From contig DGHF01000172.1 in the NCBI GenBank assembly GCA_002392545.1, positions 1 to 19,553 on the forward strand: 19,553 nucleotides of DNA, written 5' to 3'. The position numbers and the translations under genes were made by a program. Each line of letters opens with the position of its first letter. Position 1 is the stretch's first letter. Origin of the DNA: Ruminococcus sp. UBA3855. Lineage in GTDB: Bacteria; Bacillota; Clostridia; Oscillospirales; Ruminococcaceae. Under the pieces are notes generated by a model. It did no database searches. It was given only the letters and a program-made list of their open reading frames with translations, and was not told the origin of the DNA. Positions 6,522-13,506 of this stretch are shown one piece after another.

Positions 6522-8645
6522 TCAGGAATTCACGGCATTGATGACAGCATCAGCAATATTTCCATAATACCATGTACAGCTGTTTCTGTCAAGCAGTCCA
6601 TAGCTGTCCTTTGCGCCGTTATCCCAGACGAAGCAAGGAATATTCCGTTCTTTCGCCTGTGAAACGTAGTAAGCATAATAAGCAGAACGGACAGTAGCAT
6701 TGTCTTTATCTTCTGCGCCGAATTCGCCGATAATGACAGGAATACCACGGCTGACAAATTTTTCATACAGCTTGTCAAATTCCTGTTTAAGTTCGTATTT
6801 TCCGGCATCATCAAAACTGCGCACGTCGGGAAATTCATCGGTTGTGAGTTTATAGGGGGCATAATTGTGAATGGAGAGAACAACATTTCCGTCATTGGGA
6901 AGGCGCAAACCGTCAAGGGCGGAATCACTGATAGAGGCTGCGTGTGTGGTGATAACCAAAGTACGGTTGGGATTATAACCGCCGGAACTTCTGACAGTAT
7001 CCACGAATTTCTGTAAGAGGTGGTTAATGACAGTTCTTTCCTCCGCTGTTCCGCCTGTCCATTCATTAGGTGAGCCAATTACACGAGGTTCATTCAGCCC
7101 CTCAAATAACAGATGTTCGTCGTAGTCCTGAAATTGTTCGGCAATCTGTGACCAGACTTTCACATATTTTTCCGTGACTTCTGTTTCAGCATCTTTGGTG
7201 GGGGTCAGCCATGTGAAATCATCATGATGCATATTCAAAATGACATACAATTCATCATGCATTGCATAATCCACAACTTCCTGAACTCTCTCCATCCATA
7301 AGCCGTCAACATTGCCGTTTTCGTCAAGGTGATTTGTCCATGAAACAGGAATTCTCACGGCATTGAAGCCTTTTTTCTTGATGGTATCAATTAAAGTCTG
7401 GGTGGTTTTGGCATTGCCCCAAAGTGTTTCATAGTCTTCATCTGTTCCGGAGCGTTTATCATAGCTGTCAAGGGAGTTTCCGAGATTCCAGCCCACCTTG
7501 ATATTGGCAACGAGGGCAGAGGCTTTCTCTCTGTCAGCTTTGAGTGCTTCCTCGTCAAGGGGTTCAGAGGGTTCTTGCTCCTGTTCGAGGGTGTAGAAGA
7601 CTCTTCCGGTGCTGTATTTGATGGTGACGGATTGCAGGACGATATTTTCCGGCTTCCCCCACCAATAACTAAACAACAATTCCGGAGACTCTGAAAGGGT
7701 GTTTTTGACTTCTTCGGGAATAATCCAAGTCAGGCTTAAATTGCTGGCATCCGTGAACACTGCGACAGTATCCGACATATACCATTCATTTCCGTTCATG
7801 CCGAATGCGCCTGTGAATTTTCCAAGGGCACTTTCAGAAGCGATTTCGAATGTGACCGCCTGCGGAGTGCCGTCATTTCCAAGAACATCCGCAAGCGGGA
7901 TGCTGACGGTATTGGTGGAATCACTGGAATAATTTAGATTTTGTCCGACTGCGATATTTTCGGTATTGTCAACCGGAATTTCTGCTTTCCGGCTGTAATT
8001 GCAGATGACATTCTGCAAACGGACTTCGGTTGTGTCTCCCCACCAGTAACCAATCTGAACCGTTCCGCTTTTCGGAATGAAATTCTGAATTTCAGCCGGA
8101 ACATTCCAAGTCACTTCTACATATGCACCGTCCGCCTGTACGGAAAAATCATCCGACTGATACCAGCCCTTGTTAGTAGCGGATGGACAGTCCTGTGTTA
8201 CGGAGATACCGCATCCGCCTTTGTACGTGCCTATTGATGATTTTCCATCCGCTGAATAAAATATAAATGTAAATGAGGTTACAAGGTCGCCGTCTTCGAT
8301 AAACCGTGAAAGAGACATGGAATAATTCTTTCCGCTGTCTTCCACGCTGTCACGATTGAGAACCGCATCCACATCAATTTGTGTTCCCAATACGGAAGTC
8401 ACGGTTTCTGTCGGGCTGATATGTTCTGTTTCGGGCAGTGACGTTTCCGCCACTGGTTTCATCTCTGGTTTATTCATTGCATTTCCTTCCTCTTCTTGCG
8501 CAGTTTCAGATGTCAGGATTTCAACGGGTCTTTCTGTCGGTACGAAGCTGTCTGTTTGTAAGTCATTGCCGGAACATCCTGTGAATGCAGTGCAGAACAT
8601 TGACAGAGCCAATATTCCGGAAATGATTTGATATGATTTTTTCAT
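6522..8645 (-). CDS. GH5 endoglucanase, lipoprotein with duplicated accessory module
   Basis: Secreted glycoside hydrolase of 707 residues. The N-terminus has a charged MKKS, a hydrophobic stretch and FTGC, so Cys24 is a plausible lipidated residue (Phe at -3 is less usual). A Thr/Glu/Pro-rich linker follows (about 30-85). Two related modules lie at about 86-220 and 228-347; each ends in the repeated pattern YWWG, an amphipathic strand and Q(N/S)V-x-x-x-YS, suggesting duplicated beta-sandwich carbohydrate-binding modules of a family I cannot name. The catalytic domain (about 378-707) shows VGWNLGNSLD, GFNAVRIPVSW, LNMHHD, the acid/base Glu519 in LNEP and the nucleophile Glu641 in IGEFG, most like GH5 subfamily 4 (beta-1,4-glucanase/xyloglucanase). 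No dockerin is visible, so surface anchoring by lipid is inferred. Confidence 0.92.
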   Translation of the reverse strand: MKKSYQIISGILALSMFCTAFTGCSGNDLQTDSFVPTERPVEILTSETAQEEEGNAMNKPEMKPVAETSLPETEHISPTETVTSVLGTQIDVDAVLNRDSVEDSGKNYSMSLSRFIEDGDLVTSFTFIFYSADGKSSIGTYKGGCGISVTQDCPSATNKGWYQSDDFSVQADGAYVEVTWNVPAEIQNFIPKSGTVQIGYWWGDTTEVRLQNVICNYSRKAEIPVDNTENIAVGQNLNYSSDSTNTVSIPLADVLGNDGTPQAVTFEIASESALGKFTGAFGMNGNEWYMSDTVAVFTDASNLSLTWIIPEEVKNTLSESPELLFSYWWGKPENIVLQSVTIKYSTGRVFYTLEQEQEPSEPLDEEALKADREKASALVANIKVGWNLGNSLDSYDKRSGTDEDYETLWGNAKTTQTLIDTIKKKGFNAVRIPVSWTNHLDENGNVDGLWMERVQEVVDYAMHDELYVILNMHHDDFTWLTPTKDAETEVTEKYVKVWSQIAEQFQDYDEHLLFEGLNEPRVIGSPNEWTGGTAEERTVINHLLQKFVDTVRSSGGYNPNRTLVITTHAASISDSALDGLRLPNDGNVVLSIHNYAPYKLTTDEFPDVRSFDDAGKYELKQEFDKLYEKFVSRGIPVIIGEFGAEDKDNATVRSAYYAYYVSQAKERNIPCFVWDNGAKDSYGLLDRNSCTWYYGNIADAVINAVNS

Positions 8646-8679
8646 TCTTCAGTCTCCCCTCATGGATACTATGATATTT

Positions 8680-8688
8680 ATTATAACA
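8680..8688 (-). promoter_or_regulatory. Extended -10 promoter of the GH5 gene
   Basis: On the minus strand TGT-TATAAT (8688-8680) is an extended -10. No good -35 hexamer is present at 16-18 bases, so an activator may contribute. The start codon is 35 bases downstream, after GGGGAG. Confidence 0.55.
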
Positions 8689-8754
8689 CATTCCAGAAAG
8701 ATTTTGTATTCTATTCCATGATATTTTTATAAAATCGGGAAATTCAACAGTTTT

Positions 8755-8796
8755 CATTCTGTCTTGATTTATTTTCTTTGGCAATTTGACAGAATG
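8755..8796. repeat. 9-bp inverted repeat upstream of GH5 promoter
   Basis: CATTCTGTC (8755-8763) and GACAGAATG (8788-8796) are perfect inverted copies separated by 24 bases. They sit about 45-90 bases upstream of the presumed GH5 -35 region, where an activator could bind. Confidence 0.5.
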
Positions 8797-8814
8797 CATT
8801 TCTATGAATTGCAT

Positions 8815-8845
8815 AAAAAAAAGCATTTCAATTTGTTGAAAATGC
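8815..8845 (-). terminator. Orphan terminator-like hairpin (leftward)
   Basis: On the minus strand GCATTTTCAA (8845-8836), loop CAAA, TTGAAATGC (8831-8823) with one bulged base, then eight T (8822-8815). The form is that of an intrinsic terminator, but no gene lies upstream on this strand; it sits inside a divergent intergenic region. Confidence 0.5.
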
Positions 8846-8904
8846 AGAAATTTAGAAAACGTTTTATTTTTTTCAAAAAAGATGATGATTTTTTGTGCGC
8901 TTTG

Positions 8905-8913
8905 TGATATAAT
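8905..8913 (+). promoter_or_regulatory. Extended -10 promoter of kinase-like gene
   Basis: TGA-TATAAT at 8905-8913 is an extended -10; the -35 region is poor. A leader of about 100 bases would precede the start at 9020. Confidence 0.55.
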
Positions 8914-9019
8914 AACAATATGGTCTATTTTTGCGTGAGTACCGCATAAAATGTCAGGACAGCAGAATACTTTCAGAAACGGACATGCTGTCAATTTTAT
9001 TTTTGTCAGGGGGTCGAAG

Positions 9020-9661
9020 ATGATGAAACATCCTATCATTACAATAGAGCGTGAATATGGCAGTGGTGGCAGTGTCATTGGGAAAATTGTCGCTGAAAAG
9101 CTGGGGATTCCGTTCTACAATCATGAAATTCTGGAAATGGCTTCGGAGCGTTTAAACGTTCCGGTTTCCCGACTGGAGGGCGCAGAAGAATCCTCTCCGA
9201 AAAGTTTTCTTTATGCGCTGTTAATGAATTCTAATCCGGCGAGAACTATGGAAGATAATATTCCTGTTTCAGATAAACTTTACATCACAGAGACACAGAT
9301 TATTCAGGAACTTTCCGAACAGGGGAGCTGTGTCATTGTCGGCAGATGTGCCAACTGGATTCTCCGTGAAAATCCGTATCGTTTTGCGACGTTCGTTTAT
9401 GCCAAGCGTGATTTCCGTTTGCAGTATGCTCAGCAGACTTACGGCGTTTCCGTGAAAGAAATTGATACGATTCTTCCCAGAATCGACAGTCGCCGTGAAA
9501 AGTTCTATAATATCAATACCGGCGGAAACTGGCACGACAAGGGCAATTATGCAATGTGTCTCAACAGCGGACTGCTCGGCATTGAGGGTTCAGCGGAACT
9601 GCTGGTTCATGCAGTGGAACATTTTCCCGAACCGCAGACAGACACGGAAAATTCTGACTGA
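9020..9661 (+). CDS. Cytidylate kinase-like P-loop protein
   Basis: A 213-residue P-loop protein of the cytidylate-kinase-like family, usually encoded in Clostridia as an uncharacterised stand-alone gene. It opens HPIITIEREYGSGGSVIGKIVAEKLGI, in which GSGGSVIGK (residues 14-22) is the phosphate-binding loop, followed by a CVIVGRCANWIL segment near 104 and a DSRREKFYN segment near 156 that fits the lid region. The actual substrate is unknown; true Cmk has a longer CMP-binding insert. The start at 9020 has AGGGGG 6 bases upstream; an ATG at 8951 is in frame but lacks a Shine-Dalgarno. Confidence 0.85.
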   Translation: MMKHPIITIEREYGSGGSVIGKIVAEKLGIPFYNHEILEMASERLNVPVSRLEGAEESSPKSFLYALLMNSNPARTMEDNIPVSDKLYITETQIIQELSEQGSCVIVGRCANWILRENPYRFATFVYAKRDFRLQYAQQTYGVSVKEIDTILPRIDSRREKFYNINTGGNWHDKGNYAMCLNSGLLGIEGSAELLVHAVEHFPEPQTDTENSD

Positions 9662-9670
9662 TAAATCAAA

Positions 9671-9703
9671 GGGAGCTGGTAAAAATCACAGCTCCCTATC
9701 ATT
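9671..9703. terminator. Terminator between kinase-like and deacetylase genes
   Basis: GGGAGCTG (9671-9678) and CAGCTCCC (9689-9696) form an 8-bp perfect stem with a 10-base loop. The T-rich tails (TATCATTTT on the plus strand, TTTGATTTAT on the minus) are modest but serve two convergent genes. Confidence 0.75.
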
Positions 9704-9704
9704 T

Positions 9705-10439
9705 TCAGACGATATAGCCCATACTGCGGAATTGGTCAATCAATTCGCCCAATATTTCGGTATTGGTGGATGAGACGGAATGCAGTAATAAAATCTCTCC
9801 GCCGTGAGCCTGTCCGGTGAGTTTGGAAAGTGCCTCTTGTGGGTCGGGCTGTTTGTCCGTGAGCCAATCCACGTGCGCACCGCTCCAGAAAATGGTCTTG
9901 TATCCTAGGGACTGCGCCACTTTTAAAGCATCCTCAGAATATTCACCGCACGGACAGCGGAAATATTGCATGGTGTAGCTGTATTTTTCAATCACATAAT
10001 CATGAAGGCTTTGCAGTTCTTCAATTGCTTTTTCGTTGGAAAGCGTTGGTAAGCTTGCGTGAGTCATGCCGTGATTGCCTAACATATGCCCCTCGTCAAT
10101 CATCCGCTGAACAAGTTCAGGTTCACGTTTGGCATAGTCACCAGTCAAGAAAAAGATAGCAGTTGCATTTTTTTCTTTGAGCGTGTCAAGGATAGAAGCT
10201 GTATAGCCGTTTTCATAACCTTGGTCAAATGTGAGAATGATTCTGTTCCGGTCTGGTGTGGTTGCATAGGCATCATATTTTCTGTATTGGTTGTCGAAAT
10301 CCAGCGCACCTAATGGGATATTGTCTGCATCTGTTTCAATTCCTTGCCCATAGCCAATGGCATTGGAGGCATTCGCCTGAATCGCCGGACACGCATTGAA
10401 CAGCATCAAGGCAAAGACAAACCCTGTCAGCCATTTCAT
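9705..10439 (-). CDS. PdaA-like polysaccharide deacetylase
   Basis: NodB-fold deacetylase of 244 residues with a signal peptide (about residues 1-24, ending ANA). Motifs in order: LTFDQGYENGYT with Asp72 (as in PdaA, one aspartate of the usual pair is replaced), NHGMTH with His123 and His127 as metal ligands, RCPCGEYS at 161-168, DW at 191-192 and LLLHS with His220. These best match the delta-lactam biosynthetic enzymes (PdaA), which deacetylate N-acetylmuramic acid in peptidoglycan so that muramic-delta-lactam can form in the spore cortex. That role fits the spore-forming context but is inferred. The start at 10439 has GAGGGGA 5 bases upstream and begins exactly at the signal peptide; an in-frame start at 10520 would run through the divergent promoter region. 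Confidence 0.88.
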   Translation of the reverse strand: MKWLTGFVFALMLFNACPAIQANASNAIGYGQGIETDADNIPLGALDFDNQYRKYDAYATTPDRNRIILTFDQGYENGYTASILDTLKEKNATAIFFLTGDYAKREPELVQRMIDEGHMLGNHGMTHASLPTLSNEKAIEELQSLHDYVIEKYSYTMQYFRCPCGEYSEDALKVAQSLGYKTIFWSGAHVDWLTDKQPDPQEALSKLTGQAHGGEILLLHSVSSTNTEILGELIDQFRSMGYIV

Positions 10440-10456
10440 CAAAATCCCCTCATTTC

Positions 10457-10489
10457 TGCGGTCAGTTACCGCATGGGTAGTATATGCGG
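10457..10489. repeat. Alternating short inverted repeats in divergent promoter region
   Basis: TGCGG (10457-10461), CCGCA (10469-10473) and TGCGG (10485-10489): the central copy can pair with either neighbour. They lie in the 84 bases between two divergent start codons. Confidence 0.45.
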
Positions 10490-10523
10490 AATTGTCGGGA
10501 TTATCAGAAAGTGAGGTCACTCC

Positions 10524-10913
10524 ATGAAAGAAAATGTCATTGCATTGCTGAAATTGGGAAAAATCCCCGATTCTGACAAAATGTCAGATGAATTATTCGG
10601 GCAGTATGAAAATTTACTGCAATCAAAGGAACATTTGACTTTTGAGGAAGCAGAAAGCCTAATACAATTATTTTCGGAAGATTCCGATTCTGACGACTGC
10701 TGGGATTTGAACTGGGGATTATTGCATCTCATAGAAAGCGTGGAATTAGGGGATAATATCGAACAGTACCGGAATATGATTGCAAGATGTAACAATTCCA
10801 ATTTTCGGGAAATTCTGACACAAAGGCTTGATAATTATATCAGATTCCAGAATGAACCGCCTTCTGATTCCGGTATTTCTCCCGACTTCACTTTCACGCT
10901 AACACCAAAATAA
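10524..10913 (+). CDS. Small acidic protein, possibly immunity-like
   Basis: A 129-residue acidic, soluble, mostly helical protein with no signal peptide or membrane segment. The middle portion DDCWDLNWGLLHLIESVELGD (residues 57-77) and the overall layout bring to mind Imm30-type immunity proteins of polymorphic toxin systems, but I cannot confirm this by eye. No toxin gene is adjacent. GAGG lies 8 bases before the ATG. It is divergent from the deacetylase gene, and its stop codon falls inside the A-run of the ireB terminator. Function unknown. Confidence 0.7.
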   Translation: MKENVIALLKLGKIPDSDKMSDELFGQYENLLQSKEHLTFEEAESLIQLFSEDSDSDDCWDLNWGLLHLIESVELGDNIEQYRNMIARCNNSNFREILTQRLDNYIRFQNEPPSDSGISPDFTFTLTPK

Positions 10914-10937
10914 AAAGCCCCGCCAATCGGCAGGGCT
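10906..10937 (-). terminator. Terminator of ireB (leftward)
   Basis: On the minus strand AGCCC (10937-10933), then GCC / GGC around a GATT loop, closing with GGGCT (10920-10916) and one C/A mismatch, followed by TTTTTATTTT. The T-run is only on this strand, so it ends ireB; it overlaps the end of the convergent gene. Confidence 0.85.
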
Positions 10938-10955
10938 GTGAAAGCATTGCCCCAA

Positions 10956-11201
10956 TCAGTGGGTAAGATACGAACGAACCAAATGTTGAAGCAGTTCGTC
11001 ACGGTCAACATGGCGAATCAAATTTCGTGCATTGTTATGTGTGGTTATGTAGGTCGGGTCTTCCGAGAGAATATAACCAACAATCTGGTTAATGGGGTTA
11101 TAGCCCTTCTGGACAAGTGCATCATAAACGGTTGTGAGAGTCTGTTTCAGCTGTACGTCTCGTTCATCTTCAATTTTAAAGGTCATTGTTTTATCGGACA
11201 T
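10956..11201 (-). CDS. ireB: IreB-family regulatory phosphoprotein (UPF0297)
   Basis: An 81-residue protein nearly identical in pattern to the UPF0297/IreB family: MTFKIEDERD near the start, then YDALVQKGYNPINQIVGYILSEDPTYITTHNNARNLIRHVDRDELL. In Enterococcus faecalis IreB is phosphorylated by the Ser/Thr kinase IreK and modulates cephalosporin resistance; the role in other Firmicutes is less clear. AAGGGGGAA stands before the ATG, and a sigma-A promoter lies about 70 bases upstream. It usually sits with alaS and ruvX; here it stands alone with its own promoter and terminator. Confidence 0.93.
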   Translation of the reverse strand: MSDKTMTFKIEDERDVQLKQTLTTVYDALVQKGYNPINQIVGYILSEDPTYITTHNNARNLIRHVDRDELLQHLVRSYLTH

Positions 11202-11268
11202 AAAAATTCCCCCTTACAGAATAAATTTGTGATAATCTGGAAATCTTTTCACAGAGTACCGCACTTAT

Positions 11269-11297
11269 ATTATAACTGATTTTTTGTCATATCTCAA
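11269..11297 (-). promoter_or_regulatory. Sigma-A promoter of ireB
   Basis: On the minus strand TTGAGA (11297-11292), 17-base spacer, TATAAT (11274-11269). The leader to the start codon is about 60 bases. Confidence 0.8.
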
Positions 11298-11370
11298 TAG
11301 TTTGATTCCGATTTGTAATACTATTCTATCAATTGAGCAATTTCAACTGTTGAATTCTGTGTATATTTAA

Positions 11371-11406
11371 CAAAAATGCCGGATGCAGAGTTTTCCACAT
11401 CCGGCA
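11371..11406 (-). terminator. Terminator of the DUF1540 gene
   Basis: Perfect 9-bp stem TGCCGGATG / CATCCGGCA (11377-11385 and 11398-11406) with a 12-base loop; on the minus strand it is followed by TTTTTG and TT. Confidence 0.85.
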
Positions 11407-11411
11407 ATGGT

Positions 11412-11588
11412 TCAGCACTCTGTACGCTTCACAAAGGAATTACAGTCCACACATGCCGGAGTGGTCGGGTCAGCTTCATGAGTGCCCACACGGATGCAGT
11501 CAAGACTGCAATAATTTTCACCGTTCAGATGGTAACGACATTGTGACACGGTGCACTTGATGCTTTCATTAGCGTTCTGGTGTTCCAT
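11412..11588 (-). CDS. DUF1540 domain protein
   Basis: A 58-residue cysteine-rich protein with the DUF1540 pattern: IKCTVSQCRYHLNGENYCSLDCIRVG followed by TPACVDCNSF, six cysteines in all, suggesting metal binding. These small proteins are common in spore-forming Clostridia and their function is not established. The start at 11588 has GGAGG about 9 bases upstream; a start 10 codons earlier would absorb that Shine-Dalgarno. It has its own terminator and an 18-bp palindrome just upstream. Confidence 0.85.
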   Translation of the reverse strand: MEHQNANESIKCTVSQCRYHLNGENYCSLDCIRVGTHEADPTTPACVDCNSFVKRTEC

Positions 11589-11612
11589 GAGAGAATACCT
11601 CCATTTCAATAA

Positions 11613-11630
11613 TATCAAGCCGGCTTGATA
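11613..11630. promoter_or_regulatory. 18-bp perfect palindrome, candidate operator
   Basis: TATCAAGCCGGCTTGATA is a perfect 18-bp palindrome centred between 11621 and 11622. It lies 25 bases before the DUF1540 start, just downstream of a possible -10 (TACTAT on the minus strand), a typical repressor position. Confidence 0.55.
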
Positions 11631-11693
11631 ATAGTATTGCCGGAATTTGTGAGACTATACACGAAAGGAAAATAAGATTATGGATATTATCAC

Positions 11694-11885
11694 ATGAAAA
11701 GAATTTACTTGCCGAAAAGTATCACGTTCATAGGCTTTAAGGCTTTTATATGGACATCTCCGGAGAAAGTTTTCTATGAAGGCAGTGAACAGGACAAAAA
11801 CCAGATTAACTTTACCGACAGGGGATTTAATGCCGGAATTCTTGAGACAACATGGCATTATCACTGCGATTTTCCGGAACATTGA
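11694..11885 (+). pseudogene. BspA-like LRR protein C-terminal fragment
   Basis: A 63-residue reading frame, MKRIYLPKSITFIGFKAFIW, then KVFYEGSEQDKNQINF and WHYHCDFPEH. It resembles the last leucine-rich repeat and tail of BspA-like (LRR_5) surface proteins, which are abundant in gut Ruminococcus, but lacks the signal peptide and the preceding repeats. It is most simply a decayed remnant. A five-codon frame with a fair Shine-Dalgarno (11680-11697) overlaps its ATG as ATGA, so translation cannot be excluded. It ends 19 bases before the Nudix-MutY start. Confidence 0.5.
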
Positions 11886-11904
11886 CAACGAAAGGAGAAT
11901 ATTA

Positions 11905-13506
11905 ATGCTTTACTCTGAAATTGAATCCTTTGCACCGTTCACACAAGAGGAACAGACTGCAAAGGAAACATTGCTTTCCCTCATCCAGAAACATGGTGAT
12001 TTGATGTTAAACCGTGACTGTCCTGACGGACATATCACCTGTTCGGGGCTGATTTTGTCGCCTGACTGCAATTACACCTTGATGGGGTATCACTTGATAT
12101 ACCAGTCTGTGGGATGGGTTGGCGGTCATGCGGACGGTGACAGCAATCTGATGGGGGTTGCCCTTCGTGAAGCAAAAGAAGAAACTTCCGTCACGAAAAT
12201 TTACCCCCTCACAAGGAAAATTTTGTCAATTGACATTCTGCCCGTCCCTGAACACGTCAAGCACGGAAAAACTGTCAAAACTCATTTACACTATAATGTC
12301 ACTTATGGATTGATTGCCCCCATGAATCAGCCCATTTCCGACAAACCCGACGAGAATAGAGATGTTCGCTGGATTGGTATTGATGAAATTGATACTCTCT
12401 GTACGGAATTGCACATGATACCCATTTATCACAAACTGATTGAACGAATGAAAGCCATTTCCCTCGAAAAGAAAGCAATTCCCTCGAAAATGCCGGATGC
12501 CTTGTTACAATGGTATTATCCGAATCACAGAGATTTACCGTGGCGACATGATACAAAGCCCTATCATGTGTGGGTATCTGAAATCATGCTCCAGCAAACA
12601 AGAGTAGAAGCTGTCAAGGGCTATTATGCTAGATTTTTAGAAGCCCTGCCGGATATATCCGCCCTTGCTAATTGTGAAGATGACAAACTCATGAAACTAT
12701 GGGAGGGGTTAGGATATTACAGCCGTGTGCGGAATCTCAAAAAATCCGCTCAAACCATCATGAATGATTATCAAGGCACATTTCCTCAAACGTATGACGA
12801 AATCCGCAAACTTTCCGGAATTGGCGACTATACCGCAGGGGCGATATGTTCAATTTGTTTCGGGTTGCCTGTTCCGGCAGTGGATGGGAATGTACTCCGA
12901 GTGATGGCGAGAGTGCAGGAGGATTTCAGGAATATTCTTGACAATGATTTCAAGAAAGATGTCATCAGACAGCTTGAAAAAGTATATCCTACTGTAAACG
13001 ACTGCGGAAACCTCACACAAGCCATGATTGAAATTGGTGCAATGGTCTGTGTTCCCAATGGGATGCCCCATTGTGAAGAATGTCCGCTGAATTCGTTCTG
13101 TATGGCGCATCAGAATGGAAGTGTTGCATTGTTGCCAGTCCGTGAAAGGAAAGTCAAGCGCAAATTCGAAAACAAGACTGTTTTTGTTCTGCAATGCGGT
13201 GACAGAATCGCCATTCAGAAACGCCCCTCAAAGGGCTTGCTTGCTGGATTGTGGGAGCTTCCCAACGTTGAAAATTTTCTCACTCCTGAACAAGCAATAC
13301 AACAATGCAGTGAATGGAATGTCAAGCCCAAAGAGCTATTGAAAATAGTCAATCGCCGTCATGTGTTTACGCATATCACATGGGAAATGCAGGGGGTATT
13401 TCTGGAATGTGCCGAACCGGACAGCCGTTTCATCTGGGCTGAACCGTCTGAACTGGAAAGCATTTACTCATTGCCGACAGCGTTCCGGTGCATCCTATCG
13501 GAGTAA
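11905..13506 (+). CDS. mutY: Nudix-MutY fusion (A/G-specific adenine glycosylase)
   Basis: A 533-residue protein joining two units. Residues 1-185 form an N-terminal Nudix domain with its box at 74-96: REAKEE is intact, but the Glu expected at position 80 is Ser and the late Gly is Ser95. Residues 192-400 are MutY: WVSEIMLQQT with catalytic Glu226, the helix-hairpin-helix LSGIGDYTAGA (303-313), AVDGNV with Asp327, and an iron-sulfur ligand set Cys382, Cys390, Cys393, Cys399 (spacing 7-2-5, against 6-2-5 in E. coli MutY). Residues 421-530 form the usual C-terminal 8-oxoG-recognition domain, including FTH at 488-490. MutY removes adenine mispaired with 8-oxoguanine. AAAGGAG stands 7 bases before the ATG at 11905. 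The 3' end overlaps convergent sigF by 12 bases. Confidence 0.93.
   Translation: MLYSEIESFAPFTQEEQTAKETLLSLIQKHGDLMLNRDCPDGHITCSGLILSPDCNYTLMGYHLIYQSVGWVGGHADGDSNLMGVALREAKEETSVTKIYPLTRKILSIDILPVPEHVKHGKTVKTHLHYNVTYGLIAPMNQPISDKPDENRDVRWIGIDEIDTLCTELHMIPIYHKLIERMKAISLEKKAIPSKMPDALLQWYYPNHRDLPWRHDTKPYHVWVSEIMLQQTRVEAVKGYYARFLEALPDISALANCEDDKLMKLWEGLGYYSRVRNLKKSAQTIMNDYQGTFPQTYDEIRKLSGIGDYTAGAICSICFGLPVPAVDGNVLRVMARVQEDFRNILDNDFKKDVIRQLEKVYPTVNDCGNLTQAMIEIGAMVCVPNGMPHCEECPLNSFCMAHQNGSVALLPVRERKVKRKFENKTVFVLQCGDRIAIQKRPSKGLLAGLWELPNVENFLTPEQAIQQCSEWNVKPKELLKIVNRRHVFTHITWEMQGVFLECAEPDSRFIWAEPSELESIYSLPTAFRCILSE

Larger units (their letters stand above)
8646..9019. other. Divergent intergenic region, GH5 / kinase-like gene
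   Basis: AT-rich spacer with no supportable gene. It holds the minus-strand promoter of the GH5 gene (TATAAT at 8685-8680), the plus-strand promoter of the kinase-like gene (TATAAT at 8908-8913), a 9-bp inverted repeat CATTCTGTC / GACAGAATG (8755-8763, 8788-8796), and a terminator-like hairpin pointing leftwards (8815-8845). Confidence 0.6.

Noticed and set aside
8563..9078. 171-codon minus-strand frame across the GH5 promoter region
   Set aside because: It covers the divergent promoters and hairpins, lacks a Shine-Dalgarno and overlaps the start of the kinase-like gene.
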